A stretch of 64,000 bases of DNA from Kaistia algarum. GTDB taxonomy: Bacteria; Pseudomonadota; Alphaproteobacteria; Rhizobiales; Kaistiaceae. The position numbers and the translations under genes are program-made. Shown in pieces: positions 1 through 8,788 of this stretch (positions are counted from its first letter, which is position 1; each line of letters begins with the position of its first letter). The stretch spans positions 930,001 through 994,000 of the forward strand of contig NZ_JAPKNJ010000001.1 of the NCBI RefSeq assembly GCF_026343945.1. The letters are read 5' to 3'. Below the pieces are notes generated by a model. That model worked only from the letters and a program-made list of their open reading frames with translations. It was not told the DNA's origin and did not search any database.

Positions 1-990
1 GAATTCGTCGTCCTCGTCGGCCCCTCGGGCTGCGGGAAATCCACCCTGCTCCGGATGATCGCGGGCCTCGAGGACATTTCCTCCGGCGAAATCCGCATCG
101 GCGACAGGCGCGTCAACGATCTCGACCCGAAGGATCGCGACATCGCCATGGTGTTCCAGTCCTATGCGCTCTATCCACATATGACGGTCGCCGGGAACAT
201 GAGCTACAGCCTGCGCCTGCGGAAGACCGCCAAGGACAAGATCGCGACAGCGATCGCCGCCGCCGGGGCGAAGCTCGGGCTCGACGCGCTGATGGAACGG
301 CGCCCCAAGGCCCTATCCGGCGGCCAGCGCCAGCGCGTCGCCATGGGCCGCGCCATCGTGCGCGCACCGAAGGCATTTCTCTTCGACGAGCCGCTGTCCA
401 ATCTCGACGCGCGCCTGCGCGAGCAGATGCGCAGCGAGATCAAGAAGCTGCATCAGGACCTCGGTGCCACTTCGATCTATGTGACGCATGACCAGATCGA
501 GGCAATGACGCTGGCCGATCGCATCGTCGCCATGAATGCCGGCATCGTGCAGCAGGTCGGCAGCCCGCTCGATCTCTATGACAGGCCGGCCAACCTCTTC
601 GTCGCCGGCTTCATGGGCTCGCCTGCCATGAACATGTTCGCCGGCACCTATCGCAGCACTGGCGGCGCGCCGCGCGTCGATCTCGCCGAGGGCATCTCGG
701 TGCCGGTGGCCGAGGGGATCGCGGCCGCGGACGGCGCGAAGGTCACACTCGGCATCCGGCCTGAACATGTCGTCGTGACGCCAGGCGGCGGCGTCGGCAT
801 CCAGGCTTTCATCGACCTCGTCGAACCGACCGGCTTCGGCACGATCCTGCATGCGAACTCCTTCGGCGCCGACGTGAAGGCGTTCTCGCTGCAGCGCGGC
901 CTCGCGACCCGCGGCGACACCGTCAGCGTCGCCTTTCCGGTCGATCGCATCCATCTCTTCGACGGCGAAACGGGAAGCCGCATCGGCTGA
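1..990 (+). CDS. ABC transporter ATP-binding protein, UgpC/MalK family (5' truncated by window edge)
   Basis: ATPase of a CUT1-type importer for sugars, polyols or glycerol-3-phosphate; it would sit on the cytoplasmic face of two MalFG-like permeases. The frame is open from base 1, so only the first ~35 residues are missing. Visible are Walker A GPSGCGKST (residues 7-15 of the visible part), a Q-loop, the signature LSGGQRQRV (~105), Walker B FLFDEPLSNLD (~126), the H-loop VTHDQ (~161) and a C-terminal TOBE-like regulatory region (from ~240) as in UgpC/MalK/MsmX. The partner permeases are not in the window. Such ATPases are often shared between importers, so it could also serve the ATPase-less importer at 26551-29626; that is inference. 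Family call very sure, substrate unknown. Confidence 0.93.
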   Translation, partial: EFVVLVGPSGCGKSTLLRMIAGLEDISSGEIRIGDRRVNDLDPKDRDIAMVFQSYALYPHMTVAGNMSYSLRLRKTAKDKIATAIAAAGAKLGLDALMERRPKALSGGQRQRVAMGRAIVRAPKAFLFDEPLSNLDARLREQMRSEIKKLHQDLGATSIYVTHDQIEAMTLADRIVAMNAGIVQQVGSPLDLYDRPANLFVAGFMGSPAMNMFAGTYRSTGGAPRVDLAEGISVPVAEGIAAADGAKVTLGIRPEHVVVTPGGGVGIQAFIDLVEPTGFGTILHANSFGADVKAFSLQRGLATRGDTVSVAFPVDRIHLFDGETGSRIG

Positions 991-1085
991 CGGCCGGGTC
1001 GCGGCGCGAGCAGACCTTCCTGAAATCGGGCAGCGCGTCAGGGGACCGGTCGCGGGTTCGCTTCCTGTTCGATGACTTCCAAAAA

Positions 1086-1113
1086 TTGACAGAACGATCC
1101 GATTTTGTAATTT
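1086..1113 (+). promoter_or_regulatory. sigma70-like promoter for the RpiR gene
   Basis: TTGACA at 1086-1091, a 16-base spacer and TAATTT at 1108-1113 form a near-consensus -35/-10 pair. Transcription would begin near 1120, about 30 bases before the TTG start at 1149. The perfect -35 box coincides with a possible in-frame TTG start at 1086, which argues against that longer reading. Confidence 0.6.
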
Positions 1114-1148
1114 TCCTATCAGACGCGGAGTTTGGGAGGGGTGCCCGG

Positions 1149-2045
1149 TTGTCGATCAGGGAGGAGTTGGCGCACACGCCTGTCGTCCTGACTTCGTCAG
1201 AAGCCAAGATCGTTCAGGTGCTGCTGGCCGACTACCCGATGTCGGGCCTGGGAACCGCGACGCGGCTGGCGAAACTTGCCGGCGTCAGTGACCCGACCGT
1301 GATGCGGCTGATGATCAAGCTCGGCTATTCCGGCTTCGCGGAATTCCAGGGCAAACTGCTCGCCGAAGTCGAGGCGCGGCTGCATTCGCCGCTCTTGATG
1401 ATGGAGGCGAAGCGCCCGGCCGACACCAGCGAAGGCACGGCGCTCGGCTATTATCATTCCGTCGCCGACAGTCTGGAGCGGACACGGACCCAGATGCCGT
1501 CGCAGGCCTATACACAGGCGACGGAACTCCTGCTCGATACCAAGGGGCAGGTGCTGTTCCTCGGCGGGCGGTTCAGCCGGCATATCGCGTCGATGTTCGC
1601 CGGCTATGTCGTCCAGCTGCGCTCACAGATCCGCGATCTGGCGAAGCTCGCGCCGTCCGATTTCGACCTGCTGGTCGATCTCGGCAAGCGCGACCTGCTC
1701 GTCGTCTTCGACTATCGCCGCTACCAGGCGGATGTGGTGGACTTCGCGCGGCAGGCGAAGGCGCGCGGCGTTGCCGTGCTGCTCTTCACCGACCCCTGGC
1801 TCTCGCCGATCGCCGAATTCGCCGACCACACCATGATCGCCGCGATCGACGCGGATTCGCCCTATGACACGATGGCGACACCGGTGGCGCAGATCGAGAC
1901 GGTCCTGGCCCATATGATCGCGCAGCACGGTTCGTCCATGCGCCAGCGCATCGAGGGCATCGAGTCGATTCGTACCGCCAACGCCGTGACGCTCGACAAT
2001 GACGGCCCCTCGCCACCCACCAAGTTCGCCCGCCTGAAGCCCTGA
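1149..2045 (+). CDS. RpiR/MurR family transcriptional regulator (HTH + SIS domain)
   Basis: DNA-binding regulator that senses a phosphorylated sugar or related ligand through its SIS domain. The N-terminal RpiR HTH (residues ~1-77) contains ATRLAKLAGVSDPTVMRLMIKLG; it is followed by a SIS fold (~120-260) with the segment VLFLGGRFSRHIA. Start chosen at TTG 1149 because GGGAGGG (1134-1140) lies 8 bases upstream and the protein then begins with the family-typical MSIREEL; the frame is open back to a TTG at 1086, but that codon is the -35 box. The gene is followed after 17 bases by the cysteine hydrolase and probably controls the 2063-6172 genes, perhaps also the convergent Liv importer. Confidence 0.9.
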   Translation: MSIREELAHTPVVLTSSEAKIVQVLLADYPMSGLGTATRLAKLAGVSDPTVMRLMIKLGYSGFAEFQGKLLAEVEARLHSPLLMMEAKRPADTSEGTALGYYHSVADSLERTRTQMPSQAYTQATELLLDTKGQVLFLGGRFSRHIASMFAGYVVQLRSQIRDLAKLAPSDFDLLVDLGKRDLLVVFDYRRYQADVVDFARQAKARGVAVLLFTDPWLSPIAEFADHTMIAAIDADSPYDTMATPVAQIETVLAHMIAQHGSSMRQRIEGIESIRTANAVTLDNDGPSPPTKFARLKP

Positions 2046-2062
2046 TTGCCGCAAGAGAACCG

Positions 2063-2722
2063 ATGGCCAGCCAAACGACCCTGCCACGCCGCGACCAGCC
2101 TTTCCAAAAGGGAGCGACGGCCCTCCTCCTTGTCGACATGCAGCGCATCTGGCTGGAACCGGGCCTCGATCCAGACCACGCCGACTGGCCGGCCGACCAT
2201 TATTTCTATGCCCAGACGCGTGACGTCACGATCCCCAATCAGCGCAAGCTGCTGGCAGCGGCCCGGGCATCCGGCATCGAGGTGCTGCACACGATCATCC
2301 AGAGCCTGACCGAGGACGGCCGCGACCGCTCGCTCGACCACAAGCTGACGCCGATCCATATTCCGCCGAGCCTCGCCGAAGGCCTGCCGCCGCCAGAACT
2401 CGCTCCGGTCGGCGACGAGATCCTGCTGCCCAAGACCTCGTCCGGCGTCTTCAACTCAACCAATCTCGACTATCTGCTCAAGAATCTCGGCGTCCGCCAG
2501 CTCGTGGTCGCCGGAGTGCTGACCGACCAGTGCGTGGACATGACGGTGCGCGACGGCGCCGACCGCGGCTATCTCGTTACCTGCGTGACCGACGCCTGCG
2601 CGGCGCCGACGCCCGAGCGTCATGCCGGCGCCCTCAAGGCCTTCGGCGGCTATTGCTGGCTGGCCGACACGGCCACGATCGTCGACCGCTTCGTGGCGCT
2701 TGGCCGGGAGACGCTGTCATGA
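2063..2722 (+). CDS. isochorismatase-family cysteine hydrolase
   Basis: 219-residue alpha/beta hydrolase of the isochorismatase-like superfamily, whose members hydrolyse amides or carbamoyl groups (N-carbamoylsarcosine amidase, nicotinamidase, ureidoacrylate hydrolase). The Asp-Lys-Cys triad is visible: Asp in LLLVDMQ (~25), Lys in LLPKTSSGVF (~125) and Cys in LTDQCVDMTVRDGADRGY (~157). Its stop overlaps the start of the glutamine-synthetase homologue (ATGA, 2719-2722), showing translational coupling. With three further amide-bond enzymes behind it, it probably releases ammonia or opens an amide in one catabolic route. The exact substrate cannot be read from the sequence. Confidence 0.88.
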   Translation: MASQTTLPRRDQPFQKGATALLLVDMQRIWLEPGLDPDHADWPADHYFYAQTRDVTIPNQRKLLAAARASGIEVLHTIIQSLTEDGRDRSLDHKLTPIHIPPSLAEGLPPPELAPVGDEILLPKTSSGVFNSTNLDYLLKNLGVRQLVVAGVLTDQCVDMTVRDGADRGYLVTCVTDACAAPTPERHAGALKAFGGYCWLADTATIVDRFVALGRETLS

Positions 2723-4056
2723 CCGAAACGCCCCTCCTCCCGCTGGTCAATATCGTCACCACGGATCTCGCCGCGATCACGCGCGGCCGGCCCGCGACCG
2801 AAGCCCGTCTTGCAAGCGCCGCGCAGACCGGCGTCGGCTGGGTCCCGGCCAATCTCTGCCTGACCCCGTTCAACACGATTTCCGACCCCAATCCCTGGGG
2901 CTCGTCGGGGGATCTTCGCATCCTTGCCGATCTCGGCGCGCGCTACACGACCGCATCGACCGGATCGGCCACGGCGCTCGACCTCGTCATGGGCGATATC
3001 GTCGAGCTTGACGGAACGCCAGGGGACGGCTGCGCGCGCACGCAACTGAAGGCGGCCATTGCTGCGCTGAAGAGCGAGACCGGGCTCTCGATCCGCGCGA
3101 CCTTCGAGCAGGAATTCCTGCTGAAGCCCAATCATCGGGCCGACGACGCGATTCCCGCCCATGCGTTCTCGGTGGCGTCGCTCCGGGCCGCCGAGCCGTT
3201 CGTGCCGCGCCTCTGGGCGGCCTTGGAGGAAGCCGGCGTCGAGCCGGAGATGGTGCTGGCCGAATATGGCAATGACCAGTTCGAGGTGACCTGCGCTCCG
3301 ACAGACGCGCTGGCAGCGGCGGATCGCGCGATCGTCATCCGCGAGGTGACGCGCGAAATCGCCCGCAACCTCGACGGGCGCGCTTGTTTCGCGCCGAAGC
3401 CGGATCCCGATGCCGTCGGCAATGGCGTGCATATCCATTTCAGCTTCGTGGACGCGAAGGGCGAGCCGGCAACCTATGACGCGGCCGGCCCCGGCGGGCT
3501 TTCGCTGCACGCCGCCTCGTTCTGCGCCGGGGTGCTGAAGCACCTCCCGGCGCTGGTCGCTCTGACGGCCCCGAGCCCACCCTCCTATTACCGGCTGGCG
3601 CCGCACAATTGGAGCTCGTCCTATACCTGGCTCGGCGAGCGCGACCGCGAGGCGACTTTGCGCATCTGCCCGGTGGTGACGCTGGGCGGCCGCGATCCCG
3701 CACGGCAGTTCAACATCGAATATCGCGCGGCCGACGCGACGGCCAATCCGTATCTGGCGCTCGCCGCCATCATCCGCGCCGGGCTGGCCGGCATCGCCGC
3801 CGCCCTCCCTGCCCCGCCAATCGTCTCCGGCGATCCCTCGATCATGTCGGCCGAGGAACTCGCACGAAACGGGCTCCATCGCCTGCCGGAGACGCTGGAC
3901 CTCGCTCTGGCGGAACTGGCCGCCGATACGGTCGTGAAGGGTTGGTTCCCGCCGCGGCTCATCGAGAGCTTCGTCGCGGTCAAGCGGGCGGAGATCGCGC
4001 TGATGGAAGGCAAGACCAAGCTTGCCATCTGCGCGGCCTATGGGGAGCGCTATTGA
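2719..4056 (+). CDS. glutamine synthetase family protein (probable gamma-glutamyl-amine ligase type)
   Basis: 445-residue ATP-dependent ligase of the glutamine synthetase superfamily, shorter and more divergent than housekeeping GlnA. Recognisable sites are the metal-binding E-x-E in FEQEFLL (~129), the ATP/Glu loop NGVHIHFSF (~235), the YRL-x-P segment (~293) and the C-terminal EYRAADATANPYLALAAII (~335). Homologues embedded in catabolic operons (PuuA, IpuC, GlnT-like) gamma-glutamylate amines such as putrescine, isopropylamine or ethanolamine. The start at 2719 is fixed by the ATGA overlap with the preceding gene; the frame stays open upstream to 2530 but only inside that gene. The adjacent amidohydrolases fit ligation followed by hydrolysis; the amine is unknown. 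Confidence 0.88.
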   Translation: MTETPLLPLVNIVTTDLAAITRGRPATEARLASAAQTGVGWVPANLCLTPFNTISDPNPWGSSGDLRILADLGARYTTASTGSATALDLVMGDIVELDGTPGDGCARTQLKAAIAALKSETGLSIRATFEQEFLLKPNHRADDAIPAHAFSVASLRAAEPFVPRLWAALEEAGVEPEMVLAEYGNDQFEVTCAPTDALAAADRAIVIREVTREIARNLDGRACFAPKPDPDAVGNGVHIHFSFVDAKGEPATYDAAGPGGLSLHAASFCAGVLKHLPALVALTAPSPPSYYRLAPHNWSSSYTWLGERDREATLRICPVVTLGGRDPARQFNIEYRAADATANPYLALAAIIRAGLAGIAAALPAPPIVSGDPSIMSAEELARNGLHRLPETLDLALAELAADTVVKGWFPPRLIESFVAVKRAEIALMEGKTKLAICAAYGERY

Positions 4057-4832
4057 TGGCGCGCGCCGAGCCGGAAGGCGGCGCGGATTGGCCGGCCCCG
4101 CTGGAGGTGCTGAACCCGGATTCAAACCATCCTGTGGTGCTGATCTGCGAGCATGCGGCGAACCATATTCCCACCTCCTATGGGCGGCTCGGCGTGGCGC
4201 CCGACGATCTCGAGCGCCACATCGCCTACGATATCGGCGCAGCGGCCGTCACGCGCGCGCTCGCCCAGCGGCTCGGCGCGCCGGCCTTTCTGGGCACCTA
4301 TTCGCGCCTTCTCGTCGACCTGAACCGCCCGTTCGGCGTGCCCACCAGCATGCCGGTCCTTTCGGAAGCGACGCGGATTCCCGGCAATGAAGCCTTGGAC
4401 GACACCGAGCTGGCGTTTCGCCGCCGGACGATCTTCGATCCGTTCCACGACGCCATCGCGGCGCTGCTCGACCGCCGCGCGGGGCAGCGGAGCCTGATCG
4501 TCACCATCCATTCCTTCACGCCGGTCTTCCTCGGCGTCGCACGACCCTGGCATGTCGGCATCCTGCATGACCATCAGCCGGCCTTCGCCCGTCATTTCCT
4601 CGCCGGCCTCGCTGCCGATCCCGCGCTCGTCGTCGGCGAGAACGTTCCTTACGTGATCGAGCGCGACAGCGACTATGCGATCCCCGTGCACGCCTCCGAC
4701 CGCGGCCTGCCGGGCGCCCTGATCGAGATCCGCAACGACCTGATCCGCACCTCTGAAGGGGTGGATGCATGGGCCGCGCGGCTCGCCACCATCCTCGACG
4801 ATCTCAGCCTGACGCGAAGGCCGGCCGCCTGA
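4056..4832 (+). CDS. N-formylglutamate amidohydrolase family protein
   Basis: 258-residue zinc-dependent hydrolase of the FGase family (HutG-type N-formylglutamate deformylase). Family hallmarks are the N-terminal VLICEHAANHIP (~28-39), the YDIGA segment, the LVDLNRP core (~88) and the later VTIHSFTPV (~149). TGATG (4054-4058) makes the start overlap the previous stop by one base. No other histidine-degradation gene (hutU, hutI, hutH) is nearby, so classical histidine use is unlikely; in this context it more probably cleaves an N-acyl- or gamma-glutamyl-type intermediate produced by the synthetase homologue. Family is secure, substrate inferred. Confidence 0.85.
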   Translation: MARAEPEGGADWPAPLEVLNPDSNHPVVLICEHAANHIPTSYGRLGVAPDDLERHIAYDIGAAAVTRALAQRLGAPAFLGTYSRLLVDLNRPFGVPTSMPVLSEATRIPGNEALDDTELAFRRRTIFDPFHDAIAALLDRRAGQRSLIVTIHSFTPVFLGVARPWHVGILHDHQPAFARHFLAGLAADPALVVGENVPYVIERDSDYAIPVHASDRGLPGALIEIRNDLIRTSEGVDAWAARLATILDDLSLTRRPAA

Positions 4833-4855
4833 CGGCCGAACCGAAGGGAACTGCC

Positions 4856-6172
4856 ATGTCCGACAAAGAAGCCGTCATCCGCTCCGTGCAGGATTTCATC
4901 GAGAAGGACCGCGACTTCGTCATCAACCTGACGCGCGACATGGTCCGCATTCCCTCGGTCAATCCGAAATTCGAGACCGCCGACGGGCTCAACCGCGAAG
5001 GCGACGTGCAGGCGCTGCTGGAGCCGATCCTGCAATCCGAAGGCCTCGCGACGGAGCAGTTCGACGCCCTGCCCGGCCGGCCGAACCTGATCGGCGAATG
5101 GGCCGGCTCGGAGGAGAAGAGCCTGATCCTCTGCGGCCATATCGACGTCGTGCCGGTCGGCGCGGTGAAGGACTGGACGGTCGATCCCTTCGGCGGCGAG
5201 ATCAAGGACGGCCGGCTTTATGGTCGCGGCTCGATCGACATGAAGGGCGGCGTCGCCGCCTGCGTCGCGGCGATCCGCGCAATCAAGCGCAGCGGCGTCG
5301 CCCTCGAAGGCCGGCTCGCGCTCCATTCCGTGGTCGACGAGGAGGCCGGCGGCGGCGGCGCGATCGAGAACGTCCGGCGCGGCAAGCTCGCCAAGGCGGT
5401 GCTCGTGGCCGAGCCGAGCTGGGGCGACGTGCTGCCGGCCGAGGGCGGGCTCGAATGGGCCCGCGTCACCATCCGCGGCAAGAACGGCCATTCCGCCTTC
5501 CGCTACAACGAGATCTACCCGCAGCAGCATGTGGCGGGCCGGCTGGAGCCGGCGGTCAATGCGATCGAGATCGGCGCGCGTTTCATCGCCGCCGTGCAGC
5601 AGTTCGAGCGCGACCGCACGCGCGCGCGTTCGCATCCGCTGCTTCCGGCCGGCATGAACACGATCAATATCGGCGTGATGTGGGGCGGCACCGGCCTTGG
5701 CGACAAGGGCCTGCCGACCGTGATGACCAATCCGGCGATCATTCCGGATGTCGTCGTGATGGACCTCGACATGAAGTTCCTGCCGGACGAGACCTCAGCG
5801 GAATATCGGCGCGATTTCGAGGCCTTTGTCGATCATTTCTGCCAGATGGACGACTGGCTGCGCGCGCATCCGATCACGATCGAATGGGAACTCGGCGGCC
5901 TGCATTTCGCGCCGATGAACACTGCGCCGGACCATCCGCTCGTCACTTCGCTGATGAAGCGCAAGGCTGAAACCGGAAAGGCGCCGACCATGCGCGGCTT
6001 CATCGCGGTCTGCGATGGCGCGCATTATGCCGGCGCGGGCGTCGACGGCGTCATCTTCGGACCATCGGGCGACGGCTTCCACGGCACCGACGAATATGTC
6101 GACATAGCCTCGCTGGTGGAAAGCGCCAAGGTCATCGCGGCCAGCGTGATCGACTGGTGCGGAACGAAATAG
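4856..6172 (+). CDS. M20 family metallo-deacylase (ArgE/DapE/carboxypeptidase G2-like)
   Basis: 438-residue co-catalytic zinc amidohydrolase. The M20 signature is complete: H-x-D in LCGHIDVVPVG (~94), bridging Asp in GRGSIDMKGG (~128), catalytic Glu pair in VVDEEAGGGG (~161), AEPS metal ligand (~186) and C-terminal His in GDGFHGTDEYV (~411); a dimerisation domain with GKNGHSAF lies between. Start at ATG 4856 follows GAAGGGA; the open frame continues upstream only inside the previous gene. Last gene of the RpiR-led unit; its stop (6172) lies 6 bases from the convergent livM stop. It presumably removes an acyl or glutamyl group in the same pathway. Confidence 0.9.
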   Translation: MSDKEAVIRSVQDFIEKDRDFVINLTRDMVRIPSVNPKFETADGLNREGDVQALLEPILQSEGLATEQFDALPGRPNLIGEWAGSEEKSLILCGHIDVVPVGAVKDWTVDPFGGEIKDGRLYGRGSIDMKGGVAACVAAIRAIKRSGVALEGRLALHSVVDEEAGGGGAIENVRRGKLAKAVLVAEPSWGDVLPAEGGLEWARVTIRGKNGHSAFRYNEIYPQQHVAGRLEPAVNAIEIGARFIAAVQQFERDRTRARSHPLLPAGMNTINIGVMWGGTGLGDKGLPTVMTNPAIIPDVVVMDLDMKFLPDETSAEYRRDFEAFVDHFCQMDDWLRAHPITIEWELGGLHFAPMNTAPDHPLVTSLMKRKAETGKAPTMRGFIAVCDGAHYAGAGVDGVIFGPSGDGFHGTDEYVDIASLVESAKVIAASVIDWCGTK

Positions 6173-6178
6173 CCCGTC

Positions 6179-7195
6179 TCAGGCGCGTCGGCGTGTGGCG
6201 AGGCCCCAGAGCGCCTTCAGCATGCCGACGATGCCGCCCGGATAGACGAGCATCACGACGATGATCAGCACCGCCGTGATCATCGGCCGCCAGGCGCCGA
6301 AATCGGCCATGGATTCGGCGAAGACCGTCAGCACGAAGGAGGCGATGATCGCGCCATAGATCGTGCCCGTGCCGCCGAGCAGCACCATGGACAGCACGAT
6401 GGTGGCGAGGCTCATGCCGAAGACTTCGACCGAGGCATTGCGCTGGTATGCGGCATAAAACGCCCCGGCAATGCCGGTAAAGAAGGCGGATGCGGCGAGC
6501 GTGATCATGCGCTGGCGGACCAGCGAGACGCCGCGGCTCACCGCATATTCCTCGTTGTCGCGCAGCGCCACGATGCTCTTGCCGGTGCGCGAGCGCACGA
6601 AGATGCGCAGGAACAGCGTGCTCAGCGCCAGCATGGCGAGCGCGATGTAGAAGTAAGCGAACTTCGCGTCGCGGACCATGTTGTGGTCGAACCAATAGAG
6701 GCCCGGTATGCGCACGATGCCCTGCGTGCCGCCGGTGTAATCCGACTGGCTCAGGATGATTTGCATCACCAGTTGCGCGAAGCCGAAGGTGACCAGGATG
6801 ATGTAGATGCCCTTCAACCGCAGGATCGGGATCGTCACCACGACGGCAGCCACCACCGCGATCACGCCGCTCGCCACGAGCGCGACCCAGGGATCCATCA
6901 TGGCGAGCTTGGTCAACAGGCTATAGGCGTAGACGCCGATGCCGAAGAGCGCGAGATGGCCGAAATTGAACACCCCGCCATAGCCGAGACTGAGATCCCA
7001 GTTCGAGGCGACGACGGCGTAGATGAACACCATGATCAGCACATGGCGGCCATACGCGTCGCCGACAACGAGCGGCAGCAGCGCCAGAACGAGCAGGCCG
7101 ACCAGGGCGCCGGCAAGCTCGGTCATCCAGGGTGTGCGGCCGGGCGCGCGCGCAGGAGCCGATGCGGTCGGCGCAGAGGTCTCGACAGCGCTCAT
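6179..7195 (-). CDS. livM: branched-chain amino acid-type ABC transporter permease LivM
   Basis: 338-residue inner-membrane permease of the HAAT/Liv family. The N-terminus (~30 residues, Ala/Pro-rich) is followed by about ten hydrophobic segments; the family motif is seen as NWDLSLGYGGVFNFGHLALFGIG (~64-86), and the EAA-like cytoplasmic loop as GRTGKSIVALRDNEEYAVSRGV (~215). Start codon 7195 overlaps the LivH stop by four bases (7192-7195), so the long upstream extension of the open frame is only LivH read in another frame. Last gene of the five-gene transporter unit; substrate likely an amino acid, amide or urea-like compound rather than necessarily leucine. Confidence 0.92.
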   Translation of the reverse strand: MSAVETSAPTASAPARAPGRTPWMTELAGALVGLLVLALLPLVVGDAYGRHVLIMVFIYAVVASNWDLSLGYGGVFNFGHLALFGIGVYAYSLLTKLAMMDPWVALVASGVIAVVAAVVVTIPILRLKGIYIILVTFGFAQLVMQIILSQSDYTGGTQGIVRIPGLYWFDHNMVRDAKFAYFYIALAMLALSTLFLRIFVRSRTGKSIVALRDNEEYAVSRGVSLVRQRMITLAASAFFTGIAGAFYAAYQRNASVEVFGMSLATIVLSMVLLGGTGTIYGAIIASFVLTVFAESMADFGAWRPMITAVLIIVVMLVYPGGIVGMLKALWGLATRRRA

Positions 7196-8067
7196 GCGAG
7201 CCCCCGCGATCGGCTGGCGAAGATGCCTTCCGGCTTGATCATCAGCGTCAGGATGAGCGCGCCGAAGAGCAGCGCCGGCGTCCAGTAGAGACCGAAATAA
7301 TAGCTGCAGATCGCCTCGAAGAAGCCGATCAGATAGGCCGCGAAGATCGGACCGGAGATCGAGGAGATGCCGCCAAAGACGACGACGATCAGCGCCTTCA
7401 GCAGAGGATCGGCGCCCATGACCGGCGTCATGAAGCGGTAGCCGCCGAGGAAGATGCCGGCGAGCGCCGCCAGCGCCGCCGCGATGGCGAAGGCGAGGCC
7501 GTAGAGCATGGTGACGTTGAGGCCGACGAGGCGCGCCGCGTCCTCGTTCTGCGCCACGGCGCGCAGCGCGAGGCCGAGCCGTGTCCGGTTGAGGAACAGC
7601 CACAGCGCCAAAAGGATGATCGGCGTCACCACGATGATCGCGATCTGATGCAGCGAGACGCCGACGCCGCCGAGCATGGCGTTGCCGGCAATGAGCGGCG
7701 GGATCTGCTTCGAGCGCGGGCCCCAGAGTTCGAGCACGCCGTTCTCGACCAGCGAACCGGCGGCGAGCGTCGTGATCACGACGACGAGGACGAGATTGGC
7801 CCGGCCGATCAGCGGACGGACGACGGTCGCCTGCAGCAGCCAGCCGGCACCGGCCATGAGCAGGACCGCGAGCGGAAAGGCGAGCGCGGGCGGAAGGCCC
7901 CAATCCACCAGCTGCCAGGCGAAATAGGCGCCGAGCATCATCAGGACGCCATGGCTGAAGTTGAACACGCCGATCGTGGTCCACACCAGAGCGAGGCCGA
8001 CCGCCATCATGGCGTAGAGCGACCCCTGGAACAGGCCGCCGAACAATATGTCCGCGATTGCGTTCAT
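7192..8067 (-). CDS. livH: branched-chain amino acid-type ABC transporter permease LivH
   Basis: 291-residue integral membrane protein; partner permease of LivM. It shows the LivH-typical N-terminal LFQGSLYAMMAVGLALVWTTIGVFNFSHG (~12-40) with the conserved NFSHG, an EAA-type loop in TRLGLALRAVAQNEDAARLVG (~165) and GLYWTPALLFGALILTLMIKPEGIF near the end. It starts 7 bases after the LivF stop and overlaps LivM by four bases. The high copy of transporter genes beside three amide-cleaving enzymes suggests uptake of an amide or amine substrate. Confidence 0.92.
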   Translation of the reverse strand: MNAIADILFGGLFQGSLYAMMAVGLALVWTTIGVFNFSHGVLMMLGAYFAWQLVDWGLPPALAFPLAVLLMAGAGWLLQATVVRPLIGRANLVLVVVITTLAAGSLVENGVLELWGPRSKQIPPLIAGNAMLGGVGVSLHQIAIIVVTPIILLALWLFLNRTRLGLALRAVAQNEDAARLVGLNVTMLYGLAFAIAAALAALAGIFLGGYRFMTPVMGADPLLKALIVVVFGGISSISGPIFAAYLIGFFEAICSYYFGLYWTPALLFGALILTLMIKPEGIFASRSRGLA

Positions 8068-8074
8068 GCGTGCC

Positions 8075-8788
8075 TCAATGCCCGAAATACATGGCCATGA
8101 TGTCGGAATGGGCGAGGCTGTCGCCCGGCTTGATCTCGGTCTCGACCTGGCCGTGATTGATGAAATAGAGGTGGTGCGTGAGTTCCAGGAGAAATTCCAC
8201 GTCCTGCTCGACGACGATCAGCGGCACGCCGGCCCTGGAGATGTCGAGCACCGCCTTGCACAATTCGTCCTTGATCTTCGGAGCGAGACCCAGCGTCGGC
8301 TCGTCGAGGATGAGCAGCTTCGGATGGCTCATCAGCGCGACGCCGATCGACACCATCTGCCGCTCGCCGCCCGACAGCGTCCGCACGCGCTGGCGCCAGC
8401 GCTCCGCAAGCTTGGGGAACAGGGCGACGACGCGCTCCTTGTTCTCCTTTTCATGCGGACGGGCATGAGGCGAATAGGCGCCGAGCGTCATGCAGTCGGC
8501 GATGGTCAGGTCCGGGAACAGCGTATTGCCCTGCGGCACGTGCACCAATCCCCGCGCCACGATCGCCCGCGCGCTTTCGCCGGTAATATCCTCGCCGTCG
8601 AAGACGATGCTGCCGCTCTTCGGCTTCAAGAGGCCACTGATGGCGCGCAGCAGCGTCGTCTTGCCATGGCCGTTCGGGCCGAACAACCCGACATTGCCGA
8701 ACTTGCCGGCCTCGATGCCGATGCCTTGCAGCACGGTGACGCGGCCATAGCCCGCCGTAACCTCCGAGACCGACAGCATGCTCGTCAT
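8075..8788 (-). CDS. livF: ABC transporter ATP-binding protein LivF
   Basis: 237-residue cytoplasmic ATPase. Walker A GPNGHGKTT (~36), signature LSGGERQMVSIG (~139), Walker B LLILDEPTLGLAP (~159) and the H-loop region around VVEQDVEFL are all present; unlike many ATPases the switch His is replaced by Gln-Asp (VVEQD), as is usual in LivF. ATG 8788 overlaps the LivG stop (8785-8788). Reading further upstream would run into LivG in another frame and is rejected. Confidence 0.92.
   Translation of the reverse strand: MTSMLSVSEVTAGYGRVTVLQGIGIEAGKFGNVGLFGPNGHGKTTLLRAISGLLKPKSGSIVFDGEDITGESARAIVARGLVHVPQGNTLFPDLTIADCMTLGAYSPHARPHEKENKERVVALFPKLAERWRQRVRTLSGGERQMVSIGVALMSHPKLLILDEPTLGLAPKIKDELCKAVLDISRAGVPLIVVEQDVEFLLELTHHLYFINHGQVETEIKPGDSLAHSDIMAMYFGH

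Noticed and set aside
1086..1148. Upstream TTG start for the RpiR regulator
   Set aside because: The TTG is the first three bases of a perfect TTGACA -35 box, and TTG 1149 has a strong ribosome-binding site.
2530..2718. 63-codon upstream extension of the glutamine-synthetase-like frame
   Set aside because: It lies wholly inside the cysteine-hydrolase gene in another frame and is Arg-rich; the ATGA overlap at 2719 is the natural start.
2650..4125. 491-codon minus-strand frame opposite the glutamine-synthetase homologue
   Set aside because: Arg/Gly-rich composition and no motif, while the plus-strand frame carries all glutamine-synthetase sites.
4056..4832. Histidine-degradation hutG
   Set aside because: No hutH, hutU, hutI or hutC genes in the neighbourhood; only the family can be supported.
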